From contig CAZPLZ010000101.1 in assembly GCA_964587525.1 (NCBI GenBank), forward strand, positions 1 to 12,197: a stretch of 12,197 nt of DNA, given 5' to 3'. This document shows, in pieces, positions 1 to 8,190 of the stretch. The DNA is from CAZPLZ01 sp964587525. GTDB lineage: Bacteria > Oederibacteriota > CAKKQC01. A program made the position numbers and the translations under genes. The notes under the pieces were generated by a model. The model was given only the letters and a program-made list of their open reading frames with translations. It had not been told where the DNA came from and did no database searches. Position 1 is the stretch's first letter; each line of letters opens with the position of its first letter.

Positions 1-1
1 G

Positions 2-328
2 CGGTGCAGCGAGGGTGGGTACTACGTGGGCTGGATTGCGGAGGATGAATGGCTGACCTGGGAGATCACGGTTCCGCGGGAGGGCCGGTACGATCTGGTG
101 ATGCGCGCGTCATCCTGGAAGGGCGGAGGGCCGGTCCGGTTTTCGCTGGACGGCGCGCCGCTCGGCTCGCCCACCGAGGTTCCGGCGACGGGCTCGTGGA
201 CGAACTGGAGCGACGTGCGGCTGCCGGGGCTGGAACTGCCCGCAGGGACGCACGTGCTGAGGATGGACGCCGGCGCTGGCGGCTTCGACCTGAACTATCT
301 CCTGTTCATCCCCGCGCCTGGCCCCTGA
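2..328 (+). CDS. C-terminal CBM6-like carbohydrate-binding module of a larger protein (5' end outside window)
   Basis: The reading frame is open from the left edge to the TGA at 326-328, so about 108 C-terminal residues are visible. The pattern GGYYVGWIAEDEWLTWEI near the start, a central W-x-N-W, and the closing GGFDLNYLLF strand match the beta-sandwich carbohydrate-binding module family 6 (CBM6/CBM35-like), in which aromatic residues on these strands stack on sugars. The module usually sits at the C-terminus of secreted glycosidases, lyases or sulfatases, and the catalytic part here would lie upstream of the window. A GTG at 26 could be read as a start, but it falls inside the conserved first strand and in-frame residues precede it, so it is almost certainly internal. 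The gene converges on the GH4 gene 55 nt away. The family call is good; the identity of the parent enzyme is unknown. Confidence 0.8.
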   Translation, partial: RCSEGGYYVGWIAEDEWLTWEITVPREGRYDLVMRASSWKGGGPVRFSLDGAPLGSPTEVPATGSWTNWSDVRLPGLELPAGTHVLRMDAGAGGFDLNYLLFIPAPGP

Positions 329-362
329 ACCAGATTGTCCCTGGAATGAACGACTCGAGGGG

Positions 363-377
363 CCTGGCCGGGCCAGG
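363..377. terminator. Possible bidirectional hairpin between convergent genes
   Basis: CCTGGCC at 363-369 and GGCCAGG at 371-377 form a perfect inverted repeat around one central G, which in RNA would close as a 5-6 bp stem with a short loop. It lies between the stop of the CBM6 gene (328) and the stop of the GH4 gene (384), where a shared terminator would be expected. No T-tract follows on either strand, so intrinsic termination is weakly supported, and the palindrome could be chance in GC-rich DNA. Confidence 0.3.
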
Positions 378-383
378 AAGGGA

Positions 384-1730
384 CTAGCGAAGCGGAGGAA
401 GAAGCGAGCGCTGAGACGCGCAGAGCTCGTCCACACAGGCCACCGCGTTGCGGTAGGACCCCACCGTGGGATCGATCAGGACCGCCTGGAGCAGCTTGGC
501 CTTGGAGCGCTCCGCGAACGCCTCGACGAGCAGTTTGTTGATGCTGGTCTGCAGCCGGAGGATGGCCGCGATGCCCTCCGGCAGGGGCTCCATCCGTCGT
601 GGGTGCAGCCCCGAGCTGTCCGCCACGGCGGGAACCTCCACCACGGCGTCGGACGGCAGGTTGGGAATGGCCCCGTCGTTCGTGACGTTGACCGCCGGGA
701 GCTCGTGGCGCACACCCGCGAACAGGGATTCAAGAATGGGAATGGCCAGCTCGCTCGAGGGCTTCAGCCGGCCGGGTTTCCGCCGGCGGGGCCGCTCCGG
801 CACCGGTTTCCAGGGGCGGGAGGTGAACGAACCATCGGCGGTGTAGAGGAATTCCGGGGTGCGCTTGGATTTCCACGGCGGACCGTCCACGGGGTCGTGG
901 TAGTACTGGAGCTGCCCGGCGTAGAATTCCTCGGCCCACCCCAAGTATTCCCCGATGTGGTTGGCGCCGGGTGACGGCCACAGCCCGAACCGCCGGAAGA
1001 GGGTGCGTGACAGCGCGATCTCGTGCCAATCGCTCAGCCAGTCACCCTCCCGCTCCCGCCGTTTGAATTCGGGGTACAGGTCCGCGCCGGTGCGCCGGTC
1101 CCGGATGGCCTGGAACCACGTGCAGTGGTTGAGCCCGCACGCCGTGTAGTCGATGCCATCCATATCGTTCCGTCCCAGGATGCGGGCGATCTGCCACATG
1201 CCCATGTAGACGCCGTGGCACAGGCCCACCGTCTGCACGGATGAGAGGCGGGTGACCGCCTCGCAGAGCTTGGTCTCCGGGTTGGTGAAGTTGAGCAGGA
1301 TGGCGCGCGGACACAGCCGCTCCATGGCCCGGGCGATCTTCAGGGTGGGTCCCATATTGCGCAGGGCGTGGAACAGGCCGCCCACCCCGCCGTTTTCGCC
1401 GTAGATCTGGCGGATGCCGTACTTCCGGGGGATATGGTAGTCCTGGCTCCAGTACCGGTAGCGGTCCACCTCGATGGCGGAGATCACCGCATCGGCGCCG
1501 TCCAGCGACCGGGAAAGGCTCGTGGTGGATTCGATCCGCGCCTTGCTGCGCGCCTTTCGGACCGCCGCCCGGGCCCAGGCCGTGGAGTCATTCAGGTGCT
1601 TGCGCACGGTGTCCATCAGCATGATGCGCAAGCCGCGTTTCGCAAGCGGCCGGCTGAGCAGCAGATCCGTCACCGTGCCCGGCCCAAAGCACCGGCTCCC
1701 AGCGCCAATCAGTGTGATGCGTAATGCCAT
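384..1730 (-). CDS. Glycoside hydrolase family 4, probable alpha-uronidase (alpha-glucuronidase/galacturonidase) type
   Basis: This 448-residue protein is predicted to be a cytoplasmic NAD+- and divalent-metal-dependent glycosidase; GH4 enzymes cleave by an oxidation-elimination route. The N-terminus has a Rossmann GAGS motif (residues 9-12) followed by the beta-strand ending LMD for NAD binding. A GGVGGLFHALRN loop (114-125) and an NFTNPE motif (147-152) are typical of the family. The metal ligands are expected at C171 in CHGV and H202 in GLNHC, and a Tyr suited to the catalytic-base role is Y262 in HIGEY. In GH4 the residues after the metal-binding Cys track substrate: CHE and CHS mark alpha-glucosidases and galactosidases, CN-P marks 6-phospho-beta-glucosidases, and CHG marks alpha-uronidases. 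CHGV therefore favours a uronate substrate. Length is normal. The ATG is preceded by AGGA with an 8 nt gap. No signal peptide is seen. It is divergent from the GH9 gene. Confidence 0.9.
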   Translation of the reverse strand: MALRITLIGAGSRCFGPGTVTDLLLSRPLAKRGLRIMLMDTVRKHLNDSTAWARAAVRKARSKARIESTTSLSRSLDGADAVISAIEVDRYRYWSQDYHIPRKYGIRQIYGENGGVGGLFHALRNMGPTLKIARAMERLCPRAILLNFTNPETKLCEAVTRLSSVQTVGLCHGVYMGMWQIARILGRNDMDGIDYTACGLNHCTWFQAIRDRRTGADLYPEFKRREREGDWLSDWHEIALSRTLFRRFGLWPSPGANHIGEYLGWAEEFYAGQLQYYHDPVDGPPWKSKRTPEFLYTADGSFTSRPWKPVPERPRRRKPGRLKPSSELAIPILESLFAGVRHELPAVNVTNDGAIPNLPSDAVVEVPAVADSSGLHPRRMEPLPEGIAAILRLQTSINKLLVEAFAERSKAKLLQAVLIDPTVGSYRNAVACVDELCASQRSLLPPLR

Positions 1731-1782
1731 CGGGCATATCCTAACAGAGAAGAATCAGGCGCGCGCTTGGGGGCTTACAGAT

Positions 1783-1826
1783 AGGAGGTTGGCAGTAGGC
1801 TAGCCATGGCGGACGCGGTCAGATAA
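1783..1826 (+). promoter_or_regulatory. Strong AGGAGG and 6-codon open frame ahead of the GH9 gene
   Basis: AGGAGG at 1783-1788 is a perfect Shine-Dalgarno core, but no start codon lies at normal distance. The next ATG (1806) opens a tiny frame reading MADAVR and stopping at 1824-1826. It lies 17 nt downstream of the core and is out of frame with the GH9 start at 1838. It may be a leader peptide, or the motif may simply be chance. The 107-nt divergent gap 1731-1837 must also hold promoters for the GH4 and GH9 genes, but no convincing -35/-10 pair was identified. Confidence 0.2.
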
Positions 1827-1837
1827 CTTAGTACATC

Positions 1838-4270
1838 GTGATGGGCGTGGTGCGGAAACTCGGGACGGCAGCAACGGGCTTGGCGATTGCTGTCCTGGGG
1901 GCTCATGCGCACGCCGCCGGGGCGAGGACGGTGCTCAAGGGGCTGCCCAACGGCCTGATCGCCCAAGGGCCGTATCTCTTCTGCGGCGACGAGGAGGGGA
2001 TGATGCACCTGCTCTACAATGGCCGTCCGCTCATTCACGGTATGGGTGTCTTCTCCGGCCTCAACGGATATACGAAACCCCGTGACCTCACGAAGGTCTC
2101 GTATACCAAGGAAACCGGGAGAGTGGTCTATCGCGGCAAGGTTCGCGGCCACGAGATCGAGTTCGAGCAGTCCGCCGCCGTCGCCGGGAGCCGCATCCGG
2201 GTCGCGATCCGGCTTCTCGGCGAATGGCCGGAGGACACGTGGGGTTCATTCCAGATCCTGCTGCCGGTCAGCGAATACGGGGGCGCTGCGTACCGGGCCG
2301 ACGGCAAGCGGCACGTGTTTCCGGCTGAGCACACGACCGGGCACGAGTTCCCTGGCGGGATACGCAAGCTGGAATGCCACCTGGGCGAGCCGCACCTGAA
2401 CCTCGTGTTCGAATGCGAACAGGGCCTGGGACTGGGCGATCACCGCCGGTTCAATGCGCCGTACTACGTGGTGAGCGTGGGCGTTCCGAAGGGCGGCCGG
2501 GAGGAAGTCGAATTCTTCATCACGCTGCCGGCCCTGCCGGACGTTCCGCCTTGGCGCGCGGTGCGGTGGTCGCACATAGGCTATCCGATCGCGGGTGAGA
2601 AGTTCGTGATTCTGGAATGGCCCAGGAACAGTCCTCGCCCCGGTGACGCGGTCCGGCTGGTGGATCGGAACGGCAAGGCCGTCAGAGAGGGCACGTTCAG
2701 CGAGACCGAAACGGTTGACTACATGCAGGACTACTACGCGACGTTCGATTTCTCGGACATCAGGACGCCAGGCGAGTACCGCATCGTCTGGTCCGGCGGG
2801 AAAACGGGTTGGTTCCCGATCCGGAAGAACGTGTTCGAGGACCGTCTCTGGCACGGGACGCTGGACTGGTTCGTTCCGTTCCAGATGTGCCACGCCACGG
2901 TGAGCTTCAAAGGAGGCGTGCAGGGACACCCTGAGTGCCATCGGGACGATGGCGCGCGGGTCGCGGCCCGATACGCTGGGCCCGACGGGTTCGTCTCCTA
3001 CGAATGTGAAGGAACGCCGTACGGGGAAGGGGACCATATCCCCCTCGCCAGGGGCGGGTGGCACGACGCCGGCGATCACGATCTCAATGTCCCCGCACAG
3101 TCGTTCACCGTTTGGATGCTGTCTCTGGCCCACGAGGAGTTCAGTCTTGACCGTGACGTTTCGAGGCTGGACGTTGACGCGCGGACGTTTGTGGGCGGGG
3201 AACCTGACGGCATCGCCGACGTCGTTCAGCAGATCGAGTGGGGCGCGTTGTGGCTCTTACGCGTGCAGCAGCAGGATGGCCGGGTCTACAACGGCGTGTG
3301 CGCGAACGAACCGCAGCGATTCCACAAACCGCTTGGAAAACTGACCGATGGCAAGCCCGGGACGCAGGATGACCGGCGGGTGTACGTGGACTACCACGCC
3401 GACGCGCAGCTCAACTACGCGATCGCGCTGGCGGCGGCGAGCCGGGCGTTGAAGAGCAGGCGACGGGAGCTGGCGGAACGCTGTGAGAAGGCGGCGCGAA
3501 AAGCCTTCCGATACTTCCAGAAGAACCGGGAAGTGTACCGGCCGGGCGCGTACACGGCCTCGGAGGTGAAGGGCAAGGAGCGGGACGCGTCAGTCATGGC
3601 CGCGGCCGTTGAGCTTTACCTGACCACGGGTACAGACGATTACCTCCGGGTGGTGCGAGGTCTGGCCGATTCTCTGCCCGGGCTGAACCTTGATTGGCCG
3701 CTGCCCCGGGCGACGGGCACGGGCGGGTTCCGGTATGTCGCGCCGTTTCTCGCGCGGCTTGTACCGCGTCTCCGGGAGGGCAAGCTCAAGGACACGGTCA
3801 TCGAGACCTGTCGCCGGGCCGCAAAGTTGAAGGCCGACCGAATGGCCATCCGTCCCTGGCCGGTCAACTGGTGGCATTCCGGTCGGTGGGGAAACAGTAC
3901 AACTTCGCTGGCGCGGGTTTTTGACACCTACTGGCTCACCCGGGCGGCGCCCGACGTGCTCGCACCCGACGCCCCTCTCCGCAACATGTTCTGGATCTTC
4001 GGTCTTCATCCCACCTGCGACACGGTCCTGGTGTGCGGGCTCGGCTACCCCGAACCGCAACACCTCTACAGCGGCCACCTGCACGCCTTGCACGGATACG
4101 CGCCATCGAACATCCCCGGCGCGGTCATCCCCGGCATGGGGGGATTCTGGTACTCCGGTGTCGTCGCCTACATTGACGAATACGGCTACTACGGCCACAA
4201 CGAGGCGTGCATCTACACCCAGGCCCAGTACATCTTCGCCGTCAACGCCATGAAGGCGATGGGGTTCTGA
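1838..4270 (+). CDS. Secreted glycoside hydrolase family 9 protein with N-terminal accessory domain and Ig-like (CelD_N) domain
   Basis: This 810-residue exported glycosidase has a signal peptide at residues 1-27 (RK, a hydrophobic core, then AHA-like cleavage sites). Residues about 30-235 are beta-rich and of no family I recognise. About 245-330 is the Ig-like domain typical of GH9 enzymes (FDFSDIRTPGEYRI). About 335-810 is the (alpha/alpha)6 GH9 catalytic domain. GGWHDAGDHD (406-415) carries the expected base D410 and partner D413, and YGHNEA near the end carries the expected acid E789. Most GH9 enzymes are endoglucanases, with some exoglucosidases or exo-glucosaminidases. The late His/Arg signature is atypical (PQHLYSGHLHALHG, residues 740-753), so cellulase activity should not be assumed. 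GTG 1838 and ATG 1841 are both possible starts and have almost no SD. The gene heads a co-directional run with the beta-helix and MFS genes. Confidence 0.88.
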   Translation: MMGVVRKLGTAATGLAIAVLGAHAHAAGARTVLKGLPNGLIAQGPYLFCGDEEGMMHLLYNGRPLIHGMGVFSGLNGYTKPRDLTKVSYTKETGRVVYRGKVRGHEIEFEQSAAVAGSRIRVAIRLLGEWPEDTWGSFQILLPVSEYGGAAYRADGKRHVFPAEHTTGHEFPGGIRKLECHLGEPHLNLVFECEQGLGLGDHRRFNAPYYVVSVGVPKGGREEVEFFITLPALPDVPPWRAVRWSHIGYPIAGEKFVILEWPRNSPRPGDAVRLVDRNGKAVREGTFSETETVDYMQDYYATFDFSDIRTPGEYRIVWSGGKTGWFPIRKNVFEDRLWHGTLDWFVPFQMCHATVSFKGGVQGHPECHRDDGARVAARYAGPDGFVSYECEGTPYGEGDHIPLARGGWHDAGDHDLNVPAQSFTVWMLSLAHEEFSLDRDVSRLDVDARTFVGGEPDGIADVVQQIEWGALWLLRVQQQDGRVYNGVCANEPQRFHKPLGKLTDGKPGTQDDRRVYVDYHADAQLNYAIALAAASRALKSRRRELAERCEKAARKAFRYFQKNREVYRPGAYTASEVKGKERDASVMAAAVELYLTTGTDDYLRVVRGLADSLPGLNLDWPLPRATGTGGFRYVAPFLARLVPRLREGKLKDTVIETCRRAAKLKADRMAIRPWPVNWWHSGRWGNSTTSLARVFDTYWLTRAAPDVLAPDAPLRNMFWIFGLHPTCDTVLVCGLGYPEPQHLYSGHLHALHGYAPSNIPGAVIPGMGGFWYSGVVAYIDEYGYYGHNEACIYTQAQYIFAVNAMKAMGF

Positions 4271-4363
4271 ACGTTACGCGAGGGCATAAGAGAGTGGGCG
4301 AGATCTAACGCCGGCGGCTAGAGCTATTGCAGCTTCCATACCGGGGGGCTATGCTGGCCAGCG

Positions 4364-5911
4364 ATGCGGCATACAGGTTGGCTGGCTATCATGCTGGTTG
4401 CGGGCGTGAGCTGCGCCGCACTCAAAGGGGGGCCGCAAATGACTTCTATATATATAGACTCGGTTAAGGGGGATGACGCCAACTCCGGCACTTCTCCAGA
4501 CAGTCCCTGGAAAACCTTGTCCCGATTGGGGTCGGCGCCACTTTCCTCCCATACGCGGATTCTCCTGGCCGGCGGCCAGGTGTTCGAAGGCACCGTGGCG
4601 ATCCGGGGGAAAGACGGCGAGCCGTCAGGCATCGAGATCACATCATATGGAGAAGGGCGTGCGGAAATCCGCGCTGGCGCAGGCGATGGTGTTCTGGCGG
4701 AGGGCGTCTCGAATGTCAAGATTACGAACCTCAAGCTGGTTGGGGCGGGCAGGAAGGAGGGCAGCGACCAGGGTCGGGGAGTCCATCTCAGGCAGGTTAA
4801 GGGCGCCGTGGTGGACCACGTGGAGGCCAGTGGGTTCCAGCGCGCGGGAATTGAACCGCGGGACAGCGAGGACGTGCGGATCACAAACTTCTACGCGCAC
4901 GAAAATGGGCACGCGGGCATCTCCGCCGTCACCACCACCAAGCTCTATATCGGTTACTGCCGGACCATCAATAACCCCGGTGATCATACAATCAAACACA
5001 ACCACAGCGGCAACGGGATCGTCGTTTCCGGTTGCGCGGACGTGGTGGTGGAGTACTGCGAGTCCGCCGAAAACGGCTGGGATCAGTTCGTGGGAGGACA
5101 GGGGAACGGACCCGTGGGCATCTGGTGCCACGATTCCGAGCGGGTCATCATTCAGCACTGCGTGGCCCATCACAACAAGAGCACCTCGGGCGATGGGGGA
5201 GCATTCGATTTTGACGGGGGCACCAGCGATTCGATTCTCCAGTACAACTATTCGTACGAGAATCAGTCCTCCGGCATGCTGCTCTGGGAGTACGGTTCCA
5301 AGAAACACCTCACGCGCAACACGATCCGGTACAACATCTTCGTGCATGATGGCGAGGCTGGCATCCGGTTCGGCAAGAGCGGCGGGTTTGACGTGACGGA
5401 CATTGAGATTTACCACAACCTGGTCATCAGCAAGGGTGTGCCGTGCGTCATGGGACAGTCGGGTGGCGTGTCCAACGTTAATATTCGCAATAACATCTTC
5501 ATTGGGCCCAGCGGCGGCGTCGTGCTCAAGGATCATGGGGGTGTCCGTTACGAGGGCAATTGCTACTGGTCTTCGGATGGCACGTTCAGCGTTGACGGCC
5601 ACTCAACCCTTAAGGCCTGGGCCTCGGCCACCGGACAGGAGATGGTTGCGGGTAAACTGGCCGGCCTCTTCGCCGATCCCCAATTGGCATCTCAGGCTGG
5701 CACGGTCATCAAGATCACGGACCTGGGCACACGTTCACCCCTTAAGGCCTACACCTTGCTGCCTCAGTCACCGCTCATTGACCGGGGTCTGGATCTCAAG
5801 ACTCTCTTTGCCATTGACCCTGGCTCCCGCGACTTCTTTGGCAACGTGCTCCCTGGTGGCTCCGGCCTCGACATCGGAGCGCATGAGCGAGGGTCCAGTC
5901 CGGGGAAGTGA
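4364..5911 (+). CDS. Secreted right-handed parallel beta-helix protein (pectate-lyase-like fold)
   Basis: This 515-residue protein has an N-terminal hydrophobic stretch (about 5-18) that reads as a signal peptide; the Cys at 17 lacks a proper lipobox, so a lipoprotein is unlikely. The mature start, YIDSVKGDDANSGTSPDSPW, is the usual opening of pectate-lyase-like beta-helices. It is followed by about ten imperfect coils with I/V-x-I-x-N/H-x turns (about 110-390), including GDGGAFDFDGG (276-286) and IEIYHNLV. The C-terminus ends in GLDIGAHE, a common closing strand in such proteins. Members include polysaccharide lyases, GH28-like hydrolases, epimerases and carbohydrate-binding proteins; catalytic residues cannot be assigned by eye. 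ATG 4364 is preferred because it gives an export signal. ATG 4439 has a better upstream purine run (AAAGGGGGG) but would delete the signal. It lies 93 nt after the GH9 gene. Confidence 0.85.
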   Translation: MRHTGWLAIMLVAGVSCAALKGGPQMTSIYIDSVKGDDANSGTSPDSPWKTLSRLGSAPLSSHTRILLAGGQVFEGTVAIRGKDGEPSGIEITSYGEGRAEIRAGAGDGVLAEGVSNVKITNLKLVGAGRKEGSDQGRGVHLRQVKGAVVDHVEASGFQRAGIEPRDSEDVRITNFYAHENGHAGISAVTTTKLYIGYCRTINNPGDHTIKHNHSGNGIVVSGCADVVVEYCESAENGWDQFVGGQGNGPVGIWCHDSERVIIQHCVAHHNKSTSGDGGAFDFDGGTSDSILQYNYSYENQSSGMLLWEYGSKKHLTRNTIRYNIFVHDGEAGIRFGKSGGFDVTDIEIYHNLVISKGVPCVMGQSGGVSNVNIRNNIFIGPSGGVVLKDHGGVRYEGNCYWSSDGTFSVDGHSTLKAWASATGQEMVAGKLAGLFADPQLASQAGTVIKITDLGTRSPLKAYTLLPQSPLIDRGLDLKTLFAIDPGSRDFFGNVLPGGSGLDIGAHERGSSPGK

Positions 5912-6015
5912 GAAACTAGGCTGCTGAGAGGGACAGATAGATAACGACTGGAGGCCGAAGCTCCTCAGTTCTTCCCGATGAGATCGCCTCCCTGGCGGCA
6001 GAATAGGATGTTTCG

Positions 6016-7395
6016 ATGAAATCCCCTGTGATTATTAATCAGCGCCGGTTGTTCCTTGCGAGCTTCGTCGCCATGATCGCCCTCGCCATGTTCTTTGCCA
6101 TCCGCAGCGACATTCTGAGCTCCCTGGGACGCGAGTTCGATCTCAGCCACCAGCAGCAGGGACTCATTAACACCGCGGTCGGCCTGGGATTCCCGGTGGC
6201 CGTGCTCGTCGCCGGCACGTTGTGCGACGTGATCGGCATGGGGCGGCTCATGGGCCTCGCCTGCCTGGGGCACATCGCCGGGATTGTGCTCACCATTGTG
6301 TCACCAACGTTTGGCTTTCCCGTGCTGCTGTTGGCTGCGGTCGTCATCGGGCTGTCGGACGGGGTCGTGGAGGCGGTCATCAACCCGCTCGTGGTGACGA
6401 TGTACCCGCGGAACAAAACCGGGGTGATTAACGTGCTTCATGCGGCGTGGCCGGTCGGGCTCATTATTGGGGGACTCCTCTGCGTGGCGATCAGTTGGAT
6501 GTTCGGGCTGGCGGCTCCGAACGTGGCGGCGGCCAGCGTGAGCTTGAGCTGGAAGGTAAAGATGGCGACGGTGCTGGTCCCGGCGGTTCTCTACGGCGCG
6601 CTGATCTTCGGACAGAAGCTCCCGCAGACTGAACGGGCGGCATCGGGGGTTCCGATGAGCGCGATGTTCAAAGAGACGCTACGGCCAGGGTATCTGGTCC
6701 TGTTGGCCTGTATGGCCTTCACGGCGGTGGTCGAGATGGGACCCGACCAGTGGATCGGCTCGGTTATGACGGCCACCGTGGGTATCAGGGGTATCGTGTT
6801 CCTGGTCTACTCGTCTGTTTTCATGCTGGTGCTGCGACTCTACGCTGGCGTGCTCGTGCGGGTGTTCACCCCCTTTGGGTTACTGGCTGGATCATGTTTT
6901 CTTGCCGGGCTCGGCCTGTACTGGATGAGTTACTCCTTTACCTCGCTCATGGCCTTCACGGCCGTGACCGTATTTGCCATCGGCAAGACCTGCCTTTGGC
7001 CGACGCTGGTGGGCGTCACCGCGGAGCGCTACCCGCGCGGCGGCTCCCTCCTGATGGCCATGCTGGTGGCGGTCGCCATGGTTGCTGGAGGCTTGGCGAG
7101 CCCGATGATCGGACGCATCTACGACCGGCACACCATCCAGCATCTGCCAGAGGAGGTGGCCAAGGTCGTGGTGGTGGACGGCCGGTTCAGTCCGGCCGCC
7201 GTGGAGACGCTGCACGTTCCTGAACATTGGGCCGCGGTTCGCGCAGCGGAGAAGCATGGCGCCGCGATGACGTTCCGTTACTTGGCCGCGGTGCCGATCG
7301 TGCCCTTTGTCATCTTCGTCGCGTTTGGGCTGTACCACCGCGCACGCGGCGGTTACCGGGCCGTCAGCATCTCCGCGCCGAAGGAGAAAGAATAG
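6016..7395 (+). CDS. MFS transporter, sugar/uronate type
   Basis: This 459-residue inner-membrane carrier of the major facilitator superfamily probably imports breakdown products of the polymer attacked by the neighbouring enzymes. About 12 hydrophobic segments are visible: roughly 11-30, 49-72, 78-97, 101-125, 137-160, 182-199, 225-245, 255-278, 284-305, 308-330, 343-365 and 420-440. The loop between segments 2 and 3, AGTLCDVIGMGRLM, is a degenerate version of the MFS motif G-x-x-x-D-x-x-G-R. An early acidic/polar stretch (IRSDILSSL) and the DGVVEAVINPL stretch (115-125) resemble sugar-porter subfamilies. A soluble insertion of about 55 residues separates the last two segments. The ATG is preceded by AGGA about 9 nt upstream. 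It lies 104 nt after the beta-helix gene, so co-transcription is plausible. The substrate is not determined. Confidence 0.88.
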   Translation: MKSPVIINQRRLFLASFVAMIALAMFFAIRSDILSSLGREFDLSHQQQGLINTAVGLGFPVAVLVAGTLCDVIGMGRLMGLACLGHIAGIVLTIVSPTFGFPVLLLAAVVIGLSDGVVEAVINPLVVTMYPRNKTGVINVLHAAWPVGLIIGGLLCVAISWMFGLAAPNVAAASVSLSWKVKMATVLVPAVLYGALIFGQKLPQTERAASGVPMSAMFKETLRPGYLVLLACMAFTAVVEMGPDQWIGSVMTATVGIRGIVFLVYSSVFMLVLRLYAGVLVRVFTPFGLLAGSCFLAGLGLYWMSYSFTSLMAFTAVTVFAIGKTCLWPTLVGVTAERYPRGGSLLMAMLVAVAMVAGGLASPMIGRIYDRHTIQHLPEEVAKVVVVDGRFSPAAVETLHVPEHWAAVRAAEKHGAAMTFRYLAAVPIVPFVIFVAFGLYHRARGGYRAVSISAPKEKE

Positions 7396-7408
7396 GGAAC
7401 CTGGAGCG

Positions 7409-8161
7409 CTACTTGCCCCACTCCTTGAGCTTTTTCAGGCATCCTTCAACACACTCCATCGGGGGCTTGCCCGGTATTTCGTACTCAACGATGTACCACT
7501 CCGTGGCGCCGCGCTTCTCGCAGTAGTCGAAGACGCGCTGCCAGGGAACGTCCCCCTCGCCGAGCAGGGCGGCAGGATTCTTGGCCGAGAACTCCTTCAA
7601 GTGCACGGTAATGGCCCGGCCCGGATAACGCTCGAGATATTCCATCGGGTCGCCCTTGCCGTGCATGCAGTTCCCGGTGTCAACCTGCATGACGACTTCT
7701 TTCTTGGTGTTGGAGAAGAAGACGTCCCAGGGTAGTTTGCCGTCCAGGAGCTGGAACTCGATGGAATGGTTGTGGTAGCCCGTGAGCATGCCATGGGGCT
7801 TGAGTTTGTCGGCCACGCCATTGAAGAAGTCAGCCATGTTCTTCCAGCCATCCGCGGTCTTGATCTTCTCCTTGGGCATGCTGGGGACGATCAGGTATTT
7901 ATTTCCCAGAGTTTTGTTGAATTCCACGGTGGCCTCGAGCTTGTCGGGCTGAACGTCCGGGAACGGGGTGTGGCTGCCGGCCATCTTCAACCCGTTGTCG
8001 TCGAGCATCTTCTTCAATTCGGTGGCTTTGTAGTTGTGAAAGCCTGCGAATTCAACCCCTTCGTAGCCCATCCCGGCGACTTTTTTCAGGCATCCGGGCA
8101 GGTCTTTGGCGCAGTCTTCACGGATCGAGTACAACTCCAGGGCAATAGGGATGCGGCTCAT
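7409..8161 (-). CDS. Sugar phosphate isomerase/epimerase family TIM-barrel protein
   Basis: This 250-residue predicted cytoplasmic protein belongs to the xylose-isomerase-like/AP-endonuclease-2 TIM-barrel superfamily. Its members isomerise, epimerise or dehydrate sugars and inositols using a divalent metal. The opening ALELYSIRED, then GYEGVEFAGF (32-41), GSHTPF (62-67), GYHNHSIEF (128-136), MQVDTGNC (158-165), VHLKEF (186-191) and IVEYE (224-228) are the standard strand-end motifs. H132, D161, H187 and E226 are the likeliest metal or substrate ligands. There is no signal peptide. The start is well supported: AAGGAG lies 8 nt upstream of the ATG on this strand. The gene is convergent with the MFS gene (13 nt between stops) and shares a 159-nt divergent region with the GH50 gene. 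It is richer in lysine than its neighbours. The exact reaction is unknown. Confidence 0.87.
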   Translation of the reverse strand: MSRIPIALELYSIREDCAKDLPGCLKKVAGMGYEGVEFAGFHNYKATELKKMLDDNGLKMAGSHTPFPDVQPDKLEATVEFNKTLGNKYLIVPSMPKEKIKTADGWKNMADFFNGVADKLKPHGMLTGYHNHSIEFQLLDGKLPWDVFFSNTKKEVVMQVDTGNCMHGKGDPMEYLERYPGRAITVHLKEFSAKNPAALLGEGDVPWQRVFDYCEKRGATEWYIVEYEIPGKPPMECVEGCLKKLKEWGK

Positions 8162-8190
8162 TTCTGGTCTCCTTTTTCAGCGTTTATCCT

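Noticed and set aside
26..328. GTG at 26 as the start of a complete 100-residue gene
   Set aside because: The preceding in-frame residues complete the first CBM6 strand (CSEGGYYVGW), and a lone partial module without an export signal is unlikely; it is the end of a longer gene.
2246..3133. Minus-strand open frame of 295 residues inside the GH9 gene
   Set aside because: It is a by-product of high GC and lies opposite a gene with clear GH9 motifs; its residues are Arg/Pro/Val-rich with no recognisable domain.
4643..5602. Minus-strand open frame of 319 residues opposite the beta-helix gene
   Set aside because: It mirrors the repeated codons of the beta-helix coils and has no start signal or domain of its own.
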